From NCBI GenBank assembly GCA_934444695.1, contig CAKSDF010000084.1, positions 1-8,386 on the forward strand: a DNA stretch of 8,386 bases, given 5' to 3'. Numbering within the stretch: the first letter of the stretch is position 1; each line of letters starts with the position of its first letter. Shown in pieces: positions 1 to 6,760 of this stretch. This DNA comes from an uncultured Eubacteriales bacterium (GTDB lineage: Bacteria; Bacillota; Clostridia; Oscillospirales; Acutalibacteraceae). The position numbers were made by a program, and so were the translations under genes. The notes below the pieces were generated by a model. It saw only the letters and a list, made by a program, of their open reading frames with translations, was not told where the DNA came from and searched no databases.

Positions 1-1
1 G

Positions 2-706
2 GCCGAAAGCCACATAAAAAACAATGCCGAGATCACTGTTGCCTATACAAACGGCGTAAAACCGAGGGTCGGCGGTGAGAGAATGGTGCTTTCCATGGAC
101 GGTGACGGCCGCATAAACGAAATTCTCATCGACCCCGAGGGGGATGTGTGCGACTATTCCATCAATGTGGTCATTATGAACCGCCCGCTGCTCATCGATC
201 TCATAAAGGATGCCCTGAGCAGAAACTATACAAGCCTCGGACGGGACATTTTCCAGCGCAACATCGACAGCCTTAAAATATACGGCTGGAAGTTCGACGG
301 TTATGTAAGGGTAATGGATTCCATGAAGAATTACCTGAAATATAACCTGGAGCTGACCGATAAATCCATCCGCGACTGCCTTTTTGACAAGCATCGTCCC
401 ATTTTCACCAAAATTGCCGACGAATGCCCCGCAAAATACGGCATAGGCTGCTCGGTCAAAAACAGCCTCATCGCCGACGGATGCATAATCGACGGAGAGG
501 TGGAAAACTGCGTGCTCTTCCGCGGGGTTAAGGTGGCAAAGGGCGCAAAGCTTAAAAACTGCGTGGTTATGCAGGGATCTCAGATCGGGGAAAAGGCCGA
601 CCTGTCGTATATCGTTATCGATAAGGACGCCGTCATTTCTCCCACCAGGATTTTGGCGGGATTTGAATCCTATCCGGCCTTTATAGAAAAAGGCTCGGTA
701 GTATAA
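2..706 (+). CDS. glgD: GlgD, ADP-glucose pyrophosphorylase-like subunit (5' end cut by window)
   Basis: The reading frame is open from base 2, so the gene begins before the window; the first ATG at 83 is internal. About 234 C-terminal residues of an expected ~370 are present. GlgD is the non-catalytic or regulatory partner of GlgC, which makes ADP-glucose from glucose-1-phosphate and ATP for glycogen synthesis in the cytoplasm of Firmicutes. What is visible is the end of the nucleotidyltransferase fold (segment around MNRPLLIDLI), the linker containing KYGIGCSVKNSLIADGC, and then a left-handed beta-helix of hexapeptide-type repeats (IIDGEVENCVLF, VKVAKGAKLKNCVVM, SQIGEKADLSYIVI). The catalytic N-terminal region lies outside, so GlgD rather than GlgC is chosen on the divergent C-terminal sequence and the position just before glgA; GlgC is the main alternative. 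A 100-base spacer without a clear terminator separates it from glgA, so cotranscription is likely. Confidence 0.88.
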   Translation, partial: AESHIKNNAEITVAYTNGVKPRVGGERMVLSMDGDGRINEILIDPEGDVCDYSINVVIMNRPLLIDLIKDALSRNYTSLGRDIFQRNIDSLKIYGWKFDGYVRVMDSMKNYLKYNLELTDKSIRDCLFDKHRPIFTKIADECPAKYGIGCSVKNSLIADGCIIDGEVENCVLFRGVKVAKGAKLKNCVVMQGSQIGEKADLSYIVIDKDAVISPTRILAGFESYPAFIEKGSVV

Positions 707-715
707 AAGAGTATG

Positions 716-755
716 AAACGGCAGAAAAAGTATGAAAACTGCCGGGTGGCCGTTT
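716..755 (+). other. Alternative hairpins in the glgD-glgA spacer
   Basis: CGGCAG (719-724) can pair with CTGCCG (739-744), or AAACGGC (716-722) can pair with GCCGTTT (749-755). The two left arms overlap, so both stems cannot form together. AGTATGAAA occurs twice (710-718 and 729-737). No T-run follows, so this is not a usual terminator. It may stabilise or process the operon mRNA, or it may be chance. Confidence 0.3.
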
Positions 756-806
756 AAAAACAAGCGGTCGATTTGAAAAAACAATAAGCACAGAAGAAGG
801 GAAAAA

Positions 807-2234
807 ATGAAGGTACTTTTTTGCACAAGCGAAGCATACCCCTTTGCAATGTCGGGAGGGCTCGGAGATGTGTCGTCGGCTCTTCCCGCCGCTCTCAGAG
901 AGCGCGTCATCGGCTGCAGGGTGGTTATGCCTCTTTACGAAGATATAAAAGACGAATTCCGCGAAAAGATGACGTTTATCAAAAGTATAACCGTGCCGGT
1001 ATCCTGGCGGCGGCAGTACTGTGGAATTTTTGAAGCCAAGCACAACGGCGTGACATATTATTTTATCGACAATCAATATTACTTTAAACGCCACGGACTT
1101 TACGGCTATTTCGACGATGCCGAGAGATTTGCATTTTTCTCCCGGGCAATTCTCGAAATGCTTCCGGCCATAGGCTTTTATCCAGATATTATACATTGCA
1201 ACGATTGGCAGACCGCCCTCGTGCCCACATATCTCAGCCTATTTTACAATCATAATCCCGGTTATGAAAAGATAAAAACAGTGCTGACCATCCATAACAT
1301 TCAGTATCAGGGAAAATACGGTATGGAAGTGCTTGAGGACGTGCTGGGGATACCTATGGACAAAAAACCGCTGCTTGAATACGGCGGAGATGTCAACATC
1401 CTTAAGGGCGGAATCGAAACGGCGCAGATGGTTACCACCGTCAGCCCCACATATTCGAGAGAAATTATGGATCCGTGGTTTTCCCATGGGCTTCACGATA
1501 TTTTAAAGCTCAGAAGCTGGAAGCTCCACGGCATCGTCAACGGCATCGATACGGCGGTTTACGACCCGCAAAACGACGATATGATATATGCTCCCTATTC
1601 GGCCGACGACCTTAAGGGAAAGGCCGAAAACAAAAAGCAGCTGCAAAGGGATCTTTCGCTTCCCGAAAGGGACGATGTGGCTGTTGTGGGAATGGTCAGC
1701 CGCCTTGTGGGACATAAGGGCTTTGACCTTGTTAAATACGCCTTTGAGGAGCTTATGCAAAGTGAGATTCAGCTTGTCATTCTCGGCTCGGGCGAATGGA
1801 CCTTTGAAAGCTATTTCGACGAAATGGCGCAAAAATATCCCGATAAATTCGCTTTAAGAACCGGGTTTGACATATCCCTTGCCCATAAGATCTATGCGGG
1901 ATCGGATTTCTTCCTTATGCCCTCAAAAAGCGAGCCCTGCGGCCTTTCGCAGATGATAGCCTTAAGATACGGCGCCGTGCCCATAGTCCGCGAAACAGGC
2001 GGCCTTAAGGACACCATAACCGACTGCGGAAATGTCGGCGGAAACGGCTTTACCTTTAAGACCTATAATGCCGGAGATATGACCGCCGCCGTTTACAGAG
2101 GCCTTTCGATGTATTACAACGATAAGAAGGAATTTGCCGCTTTGCAGAAAAGAGCGATGGAGTGCGACAACAGCTGGAAACGCTCGGCCGGAGAATATAT
2201 AAGACTTTACAGAAGCCTTATTAAACAGCAGTAG
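807..2234 (+). CDS. glgA: Glycogen synthase (ADP-glucose, GT5 family)
   Basis: The product transfers glucose from ADP-glucose to the non-reducing end of a growing alpha-1,4-glucan, the chain-building step of glycogen synthesis. Its 475 residues match the usual bacterial GlgA length. The N-terminal Rossmann half begins MKVLFCTSEAYPFAMSGGLGD and holds CNDWQTALVPTYL (130-142) and TIHNIQYQG (161-169, including His163). The C-terminal GT-B half has IVNGID (243-248), the SRLVGHKG motif with Arg299 and Lys304, and the nucleotide-sugar motif SEPCGLSQMIALRYG (375-389) with Glu376. Oddly, the Lys of the classical K-T-G-G motif is Met15, giving M-S-G-G. The ATG at 807 is chosen because a purine-rich site (GAAGGG, 796-801) precedes it and the N-terminus aligns with the family. 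It is probably cotranscribed with glgD and ends shortly before the terminator at 2323-2356. Confidence 0.97.
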   Translation: MKVLFCTSEAYPFAMSGGLGDVSSALPAALRERVIGCRVVMPLYEDIKDEFREKMTFIKSITVPVSWRRQYCGIFEAKHNGVTYYFIDNQYYFKRHGLYGYFDDAERFAFFSRAILEMLPAIGFYPDIIHCNDWQTALVPTYLSLFYNHNPGYEKIKTVLTIHNIQYQGKYGMEVLEDVLGIPMDKKPLLEYGGDVNILKGGIETAQMVTTVSPTYSREIMDPWFSHGLHDILKLRSWKLHGIVNGIDTAVYDPQNDDMIYAPYSADDLKGKAENKKQLQRDLSLPERDDVAVVGMVSRLVGHKGFDLVKYAFEELMQSEIQLVILGSGEWTFESYFDEMAQKYPDKFALRTGFDISLAHKIYAGSDFFLMPSKSEPCGLSQMIALRYGAVPIVRETGGLKDTITDCGNVGGNGFTFKTYNAGDMTAAVYRGLSMYYNDKKEFAALQKRAMECDNSWKRSAGEYIRLYRSLIKQQ

Positions 2235-2288
2235 GAAAGGCTTTTCCTGTGCATTCTGTGCATTTGGGTGCGCCCGATAGCGATCGGG
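2233..2288 (+). other. Small hairpins and a direct repeat after glgA
   Basis: Two short stems lie between the glgA stop and the main terminator: AGGAAA/TTTCCT (2233-2238 with 2243-2248, starting inside the stop codon) and CCCGAT/ATCGGG (2273-2278 with 2283-2288, tetraloop AGCG). Between them TGTGCATT is repeated (2248-2255 and 2257-2264). Neither stem is followed by a T-run. They may protect the mRNA 3' end, but the function is unproven. Confidence 0.35.
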
Positions 2289-2322
2289 AAACGGCTTTTA
2301 TAAAGATAATTTAATACAAAAT

Positions 2323-2356
2323 GCGGCCTCATCGGAATTTTTTTCGATGAGGCCGC
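2323..2356 (+). terminator. Strong hairpin terminator, probably bidirectional, between convergent genes
   Basis: A perfect 12-bp stem GCGGCCTCATCG (2323-2334) pairs with CGATGAGGCCGC (2345-2356) around a T-rich 10-base loop. On the plus strand it is followed by T-rich sequence (TTGTTTGT); on the minus strand the stem is followed by ATTTTGTATT. It lies between the end of glgA and the end of the minus-strand gene at 2446, so it can end transcription from both sides. Confidence 0.8.
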
Positions 2357-2415
2357 TTGTTTGTACGCTTGTTTATACGTTTATTTATATGCTTATTTAT
2401 ACGTTTGTTTATACG
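2356..2415. repeat. Degenerate 12-bp tandem repeat, five units
   Basis: Five consecutive 12-bp units run from 2356: CTTGTTTGTACG, CTTGTTTATACG, TTTATTTATATG, CTTATTTATACG, TTTGTTTATACG, followed by a decayed sixth beginning GCTGTTTT. They fill most of the space between the terminator and the stop codon of the minus-strand gene at 2446. The plus-strand frame through it reads as a four-residue repeat (Leu/Phe-Val/Ile-Tyr-Thr/Met), but it starts inside the terminator and runs antisense to a real gene, so it is treated as non-coding. Confidence 0.8.
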
Positions 2416-2445
2416 GCTGTTTTGGATGAGACAAATCAAATTGCC

Positions 2446-3297
2446 TTAATTGGTTTGACCGATCGTAAATTGCGCTTCGAGGGAGTTGAAATACGCTCTG
2501 TTGGTGAGCACAAAGTTCCTTATGGTCAGGGCAAAAATCGATCCCGCAACACCGACTATACCGCCGAAAAGAATGTTGTATACGAGATTGCCTATATAGC
2601 CTCCGATGGGGTCAAATTTCGCCACAATTCCCACCGGGCGCGAGAGTATCTCTTTGCTGTATTTTATGTCTTTTGATGCGTTTACAAAGTTCAGTGTCGC
2701 CACCACGAGAACAAAGATACCGCTTATAATATAAGTCGTACCGTCTGCGCGGTAGGAGGAAATCTCAAGCCCACTTATTAAGTTGTAGAGGCCTATGATT
2801 ACCTGAAGGCAAGCAACAATAATCCACACTATTCCGTTGGTGTTCATCTTTGAGGAAAGGCGGGAAAGCAAATTCTCGGTGAGTATGGGAGCGGAATTGT
2901 AGGGCGTGTATGTACCGCCTGAATTGGTGGCGGTGTATTGCTGCTGATTGTATTGCTGCTGATAGTATGGCTGACTGCCCGGCTGTGAAGGTTGGTTATA
3001 TGGCTGCGCCGGTTGACTGCCCTGCTGTGCCGGCTGACCGTAGGGCTGATTATAAGGCTGACTGTACTGTTGACTATATGGCTGATTATTCTGCTGATTA
3101 AATTGCCCGCTCAGAGGCTGACCGCCTAAAGTACCGCCTTGCGCTGCTCCGACTGTGGGATTCTGTCCCATCGGCTGCGCATTAGTCGTTCCTGCGGCCG
3201 CGGCGGGTGCCGATTGACCGATTACTACGGCCTGACCGCAGCCGTCGCAGAATTTTGTTCCTTGCTCAAGCTGCTTTCCGCAATTTGTACAAAACAT
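2446..3297 (-). CDS. Zinc-ribbon membrane protein with Gln/Asn/Pro/Tyr-rich segment
   Basis: This 283-residue protein starts with a short zinc ribbon (Cys3, Cys6, Cys17, Cys20; CTNCG ... CDGCG). An Ala/Gly/Thr/Gln-rich stretch (25-63) follows, then a low-complexity segment (about 64-121) of repeated Gln-Pro-Tyr, Asn-Gln-Pro and Tyr-Gln-Gln-Gln units. Three hydrophobic segments follow at about 155-177, 187-207 and 234-264, predicted to cross the membrane. The ATG at 3297 has an excellent site, AAGGAGAGAT, just upstream (3301-3310). Zinc-ribbon/low-complexity/membrane proteins are common in Firmicutes and mostly uncharacterised; I do not recognise a named family for the C-terminal part. It is the last gene of the minus-strand run, with a terminator-like hairpin between it and the preceding gene, so it may have its own promoter. 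The low-complexity part is probably disordered and could mediate assembly; that is inference. Confidence 0.88.
   Translation of the reverse strand: MFCTNCGKQLEQGTKFCDGCGQAVVIGQSAPAAAAGTTNAQPMGQNPTVGAAQGGTLGGQPLSGQFNQQNNQPYSQQYSQPYNQPYGQPAQQGSQPAQPYNQPSQPGSQPYYQQQYNQQQYTATNSGGTYTPYNSAPILTENLLSRLSSKMNTNGIVWIIVACLQVIIGLYNLISGLEISSYRADGTTYIISGIFVLVVATLNFVNASKDIKYSKEILSRPVGIVAKFDPIGGYIGNLVYNILFGGIVGVAGSIFALTIRNFVLTNRAYFNSLEAQFTIGQTN
2935..3110 (-). repeat. Repetitive codons for the Gln/Pro/Tyr/Asn segment
   Basis: Within the minus-strand gene, the plus strand shows repeated GGCTGACTG, GGCTGATTAT and GCTGCTGAT words. The clearest copy is GTATTGCTGCTGAT at 2935-2948 and again at 2950-2963 (period 15), encoding a Tyr-Gln-Gln-Gln-Tyr-Asn-type repeat. 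Such in-frame repeats can change copy number by slippage or recombination. Confidence 0.65.
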
Positions 3298-3392
3298 AAT
3301 ATCTCTCCTTGAAACACCCTGTCGGGCATATTAACGGATACATTAAACTGAATTTATAATGGCAAAAAAGAATTTTGAAGTTTTAAACAGGG

Positions 3393-3430
3393 GACGGGCA
3401 TCTGCTTTTTCGACAAGACCGATGCCCGTC
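3393..3430. terminator. Hairpin terminator between two zinc-ribbon genes
   Basis: GACGGGCATC (3393-3402) pairs perfectly with GATGCCCGTC (3421-3430) around an 18-base loop. On the plus strand a T-rich run (GTTTTTTATT) follows; on the minus strand TGTTTAAAAC follows the stem. It lies 75 bases past the stop of the minus-strand gene at 3505, so it most likely ends or attenuates that gene's transcript, although the better T-run is on the plus strand. Confidence 0.6.
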
Positions 3431-3504
3431 TCCGTTTTTTATTACAAAGCTGTTTGGCGTGTATCAGGCTTTGCAAGGCTCTGATTTTATTTATCAAAAA
3501 ATGT

Positions 3505-4095
3505 TCAGTCATACCAAAGCGAAGACAATTCGTCATCGGTAAATGACGGAGAAAATAAAACCGAGCCATCGCCGAACCTGACTTTAATTTTTTTGCTGTT
3601 GACCATAATTGTGTCTCCGTTTATAACCTTATAGCTTGTGTGATGTCTTTGGGTGCCGATATAATTATAAAAAATCGTATTCTCGATTTCATTTTCCGAA
3701 AATTCCAGATGTTCTGTGCAATCAATTTCGTAATTATAGTGACGCCACAGGGTTGACATTAATTTTTCCTGCAAAATTGTTTTCTGAGTGTTCAGCACGC
3801 TTATATATCCTACCGTGCCAAGTATGCCCACAGCCAAAACGATCGATGTAATCACAATCCAAAGTTTCTTTTTGCTCTTTTTGGCGGCGGTGGCTTGATT
3901 AAATTGATTGACGGCTTTCGGCACATTGCCTGCGGGGACGGTGCCGGCCGGCTGACCGCATTTTTTGCAGAATTTCTGTCCTTCCTGCATTTGAAAACCG
4001 CATCTGCCGCAAAAGTTGCTTTTTCCGTTTCCGCCTACTGTTTCCTTTCCCGTTTCCGCCCGTTGTTCCGTTTGCGCTGCCTTTATTTCTTCCAT
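3505..4095 (-). CDS. Zinc-ribbon single-pass membrane protein
   Basis: The product has 196 residues. A charged N-terminal tail (1-26) leads into a zinc ribbon (Cys29, Cys32, Cys43, Cys46; CGRCG ... CKKCG). An Ala/Pro/Gln linker and a Lys-rich stretch (KKSKKK, 72-77) come next, then one hydrophobic segment (about 78-98). The positive charges before it predict the zinc ribbon inside the cell and residues 100-196 outside. The outer part is small, with aromatic and acidic residues, and I do not recognise its fold. The ATG at 4095 is preceded by AAGGAGAG, which supports this start. It lies 117 bases after the EVE-like gene on the same strand; that gap has the perfect palindrome CTTCGGCCGAAG (4157-4168) but no evident terminator, so joint transcription is possible. 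Function unknown; likely a sensor or accessory protein of the locus. Confidence 0.85.
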   Translation of the reverse strand: MEEIKAAQTEQRAETGKETVGGNGKSNFCGRCGFQMQEGQKFCKKCGQPAGTVPAGNVPKAVNQFNQATAAKKSKKKLWIVITSIVLAVGILGTVGYISVLNTQKTILQEKLMSTLWRHYNYEIDCTEHLEFSENEIENTIFYNYIGTQRHHTSYKVINGDTIMVNSKKIKVRFGDGSVLFSPSFTDDELSSLWYD

Positions 4096-4212
4096 TAAAA
4101 ACTCTCCTTAAAAATGTTTTCGGCCGCCATTTGTTTATATCTGTCCTGTATGTGTTCTTCGGCCGAAGGGCTTTTCCTTTGCCGTTTGCTTCTTAGATGC
4201 GTTGTTTTTGCT

Positions 4213-5550
4213 TTAGGAGAAAGATCTTAATATGGCGTATGTATTCGCGGCGCTTGCCGCCGAGCCGGAAATTTCTACATTCTCGGTGTTGATATTATAT
4301 GATAAGGTAAGGGTGCCGCCGCTTACATAGTAGTTCGGCATCTCGGCTTTGTTTGGAGCATAGTCACATGTGTATGTAAAATCATAGGTTTTTGCGCTTT
4401 CAAAGTATTGATAATGAGAAATTTCCACATTCTTTGTGCACTCGGCAAGTAAATCCACCAACGAATATCCGTAAATTTTTTGCTCTTTAAGGCTTTCTAT
4501 GGCCTTGTTGAGAAATACTTTTGCTGTCTCCTTTTTTGGGTCTATAAGATCATAGCTTATGATTATTTGACTGATTATTTCGGCTGCAGTCTTTTTTTCT
4601 TCGGGTTCTTCGGCAAATTCATCGCTGTATTTATATTGAAGTAAAGCCCGGTACATATCAGAAAGATCTTTTGACTCATCAGGCATAATCCCATAACCCA
4701 TATCGCCCAATGTTAAGGAATCATATTCAGGTTGATAGTCGAATGTGTTATAGCGAAGACGAATGTCACCTTTGAAAAAATCGATGTTAAAATTCGCCTC
4801 TGTCCAGTCGCTGAAACTTAGCATACCCATATGCTGAAGTGTGCCGTTATAATACGAACCCATCAAATAATATTCCCGGCATTCATTTGCATCCTCATCA
4901 AATTCTATCACTCTGTAGTGAAAAGTATATGTATCGGAAGTGGGATCGGATATGTAACGATCTATATATTTATTGCCCTTTAATGCTTCTTTCGCGGAAG
5001 AAACGGCCTGTTGGTTTTGGATATACCGAATTCCTTTAACCGAAAAAAATCCGCCGACGATTACAAAAAAGGCAATTAAGGAGATGACAATTACCTTTTT
5101 CTTGTTTGATTTTTTCTTTTCGGCAGGGTTTTGTTCAAATTGAGAAATGAATTTTTCGGTAAAATCCAACAGCACCTTGGAATAGGGCGCATCTTTTATG
5201 CCGGGCTCAGACGGCAGCATATCGTCGGAAAAATCGGACTGAGGGGGAATTTCCGAGCCTATCAAATAGTATTTGCACTCGACATAATATCCTATATCAT
5301 ACTCTTTGAAGTTTTCGTTTGCCGCTGCAGGTGTTCCGGTAATGAGAGCAACATAGTAAAACCCGTTTGTGTGCAGCCAGACACAGTCTCCCGGTTGGAC
5401 TTTTCCAAGTGTGTTTAAGCTGTTCTCGTTATCTTTAGAGCTTATTCCCAAAATGTTGTTTTCAAAACAAAACTTGCATCTGTCTTTGGCTTCGGAATTG
5501 TTTGACGTATCTGCAAGGTTGTTATTAAGGTTTGCAACAAAAATCTGCAT
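4213..5550 (-). CDS. Membrane-anchored protein with N-terminal EVE/PUA-like domain
   Basis: The product has 445 residues in three parts. Residues 1-100 (starting MQIFVANLNNN, with RCKFCFENNILGIS at 24-37 and LGKVQPGDCVWLHTNGFYY at 48-66, then VALITG) follow the pattern of EVE/PUA-superfamily domains: a Cys-rich helix ending in an Ile-Gly-Ile-like turn, then a Gly-Asp-x-Val-Trp strand and a Tyr-Tyr-x-x-x-Ile-Thr-Gly strand. Such domains bind modified bases in other proteins. A Lys-rich stretch (KKKSNKKK, 145-152) and one hydrophobic segment (about 153-173) follow, predicting the N-terminal domain in the cytoplasm. Residues 175-445 are probably outside, rich in Tyr, Asp and Glu, and unrecognised. 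The ATG at 5550 has AAAGGAGAGT upstream. The gene looks more AT-rich than its neighbours. The EVE-like call rests on pattern resemblance; an unrelated beta-barrel is possible. Confidence 0.85.
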   Translation of the reverse strand: MQIFVANLNNNLADTSNNSEAKDRCKFCFENNILGISSKDNENSLNTLGKVQPGDCVWLHTNGFYYVALITGTPAAANENFKEYDIGYYVECKYYLIGSEIPPQSDFSDDMLPSEPGIKDAPYSKVLLDFTEKFISQFEQNPAEKKKSNKKKVIVISLIAFFVIVGGFFSVKGIRYIQNQQAVSSAKEALKGNKYIDRYISDPTSDTYTFHYRVIEFDEDANECREYYLMGSYYNGTLQHMGMLSFSDWTEANFNIDFFKGDIRLRYNTFDYQPEYDSLTLGDMGYGIMPDESKDLSDMYRALLQYKYSDEFAEEPEEKKTAAEIISQIIISYDLIDPKKETAKVFLNKAIESLKEQKIYGYSLVDLLAECTKNVEISHYQYFESAKTYDFTYTCDYAPNKAEMPNYYVSGGTLTLSYNINTENVEISGSAASAANTYAILRSFS

Positions 5551-5659
5551 TTTTTACTCTCCTTTTGCCGTATAATAACGGCGTCATTCCATATCGGGCA
5601 GCTGCATATCACCAGATCGGCGATGCATTAATTTCATCATTGCTTCAAAGGGTTATTTG

Positions 5660-5702
5660 ATTCAAATATCCGCTGCGAATTTAATGATTGCGAGATTTGA
5701 AT
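5660..5702. other. Imperfect inverted repeat between two minus-strand genes
   Basis: ATTCAAATATCCGC (5660-5673) pairs imperfectly with GCGAGATTTGAAT (5690-5702). It starts 14 bases past the stop codon of the minus-strand gene at 5716. No T-run follows on that strand, so it is a poor intrinsic terminator; an mRNA-end or processing hairpin, or an operator for the next gene, are alternatives. Confidence 0.4.
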
Positions 5703-5715
5703 TACCGCAAAACAA

Positions 5716-6687
5716 CTATTTTGTTGTGTTGCAAACGCTGCATTTGTAGCCGACGGTTACTTCTTCATCATATGCAGCTCTGTCAACGACCCACTTGTCT
5801 TCGTATTGTGCATACTCGGCCGTTCCGTGTGTGTAGCTTTCACGAAGGTGCGATTCCGGCCAGGAAGTGTGGGTAGAATCGAAATGTGAATAGTAATCGT
5901 CTTTTGAATAAAACTGACTGCTGCAAACCGGACATCTGTACCATCGCACTTCAGGAGAAACCAATACCGATTCATAGTGTCCGAGTTCATCGTGATGAAC
6001 GGTTGTTGTTATGGCCACCCAGTGGTGTCCGTTGGCGCAGGGATTGTTGTTTTTGGAGCTGCCTGTCGATCCGCCCGACGAGGTGTTTGCCGATCCACCG
6101 GATGAGCCACCTGTCGAACCTCCCGACGAGCCTGTTGCTGAGCTTCCCGACGAACCTGCTGCTGAGCTTCCGGCCGATGCATTTGCCGAGCCGCCGTAGG
6201 ATCCTCCCGTTGAACCTGCTGTACCTGTCGCGCCGCCGACAGAGCCGTCTGCCGACCCTCCTGCCGAGCCTCCTGCCGGAACCGTCTCAGAACCGTTTGC
6301 CGTGCCGCCTTCACCCTGCGCGCCTTCTCCCGATCCGTCTGTCAAACCGTCGTTATCATAGCCATAGCTGCCTGAAATCCCTTCAGGGGAAGAAGAACCG
6401 TTTGCTCCCGATAAAGTGTCGGAGCTTTGGCTTATGGAAGAATTGCCCGATTTTGAAGATGCGGACGAAGAATTTTTGGCTTTAAGAATAACAAATTTAA
6501 AAACAAAAAATCCGCCGACGGCCAAAACGGCAGCCGCTCCTAAAGCGATGGCCGCAATGAGGATGGGCGACATCTTTTTTGCCGCAGGCTCCGCGGGCGT
6601 GCTTGTGAGATTTTGTTTTTGCATACAGTAGGGGCAAAAATTTGCCTCGTTGTCAAGTTGTTTTCCGCAGAATTTGCAGAATTTCAT
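5716..6687 (-). CDS. Zinc-ribbon membrane protein with Ser/Gly linker and C-terminal C2H2-like finger domain
   Basis: The product has 323 residues. A zinc ribbon opens it (Cys4, Cys7, Cys18, Cys21), a hydrophobic segment spans about 41-68, and a Ser/Gly/Ala-rich linker of about 140 residues (71-212) follows. The C-terminal 110 residues contain Cys217 and His221-His222, the phrase TTTVHHDELGHYE (227-239), a full C2H2 finger pattern (Cys252-x2-Cys255-x3-Phe259-x5-Tyr265-x2-His268-x4-His273), KWVVDRAAYDE (298-308) and a last CxxC (Cys316, Cys319). Similar HHD-x-x-GHYE and W-x-V-D-x-A-A-Y-D-E motifs occur, from memory, in uncharacterised Firmicutes surface proteins. Lysines lie on both sides of the hydrophobic segment, so topology is not certain; the sugar-wall-like Ser/Gly linker suggests the C-terminus is outside. 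The ATG at 6687 has AAGGAG eight bases upstream. A promoter at 6858-6886 with a long leader likely drives it. Confidence 0.87.
   Translation of the reverse strand: MKFCKFCGKQLDNEANFCPYCMQKQNLTSTPAEPAAKKMSPILIAAIALGAAAVLAVGGFFVFKFVILKAKNSSSASSKSGNSSISQSSDTLSGANGSSSPEGISGSYGYDNDGLTDGSGEGAQGEGGTANGSETVPAGGSAGGSADGSVGGATGTAGSTGGSYGGSANASAGSSAAGSSGSSATGSSGGSTGGSSGGSANTSSGGSTGSSKNNNPCANGHHWVAITTTVHHDELGHYESVLVSPEVRWYRCPVCSSQFYSKDDYYSHFDSTHTSWPESHLRESYTHGTAEYAQYEDKWVVDRAAYDEEVTVGYKCSVCNTTK
6052..6280 (-). repeat. Ser/Gly/Ala low-complexity coding repeat
   Basis: This part of the minus-strand gene is built from short repeats of GGATCGGC-, GGTTCGTCGGG- and GGCTCATCCGG-type codon groups (Gly-Gly-Ser, Gly-Ser-Ser), encoding the flexible linker. 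The same DNA leaves open frames on both strands whose Pro/Asp/Glu- or Arg/Gln-rich translations are by-products of the repeat and not genes. Confidence 0.7.
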
Positions 6688-6760
6688 ACCCTTGTCTCCT
6701 TTTTCGGCCGTTTGCGCCGCTGAAAATATTTAATCGGGTTTGTATACCGGGCAAAGTGTG

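Noticed and set aside
681..1196. Minus-strand open frame of 171 codons opposite glgA
   Set aside because: Antisense to the conserved N-terminal half of GlgA, no recognisable domain and no convincing ribosome site.
2347..2676. Plus-strand open frame of 109 codons with a Leu-Val-Tyr-Thr-like repeat
   Set aside because: It starts inside the terminator stem, has no ribosome site, owes its repeat to the 12-bp tandem DNA, and runs antisense to the well-supported zinc-ribbon gene.
3354..3569. Minus-strand frame of 71 codons across the terminator
   Set aside because: Overlaps the end of the zinc-ribbon gene in another frame and reads through the hairpin at 3393-3430; no ribosome site.
5571..5577. 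TATTAT/TTATAC as a -10 box for the EVE-like gene
   Set aside because: Transcription would start inside the ribosome site, and no -35 box is present at the right distance.
5886..6485. Long plus-strand frame (199 codons) and other frames over the Ser/Gly linker, including a Pro-Asp-Glu repeat
   Set aside because: They are by-products of the repetitive GC-rich linker codons of the minus-strand gene, which has a clear ribosome site, zinc ribbon and membrane segment.
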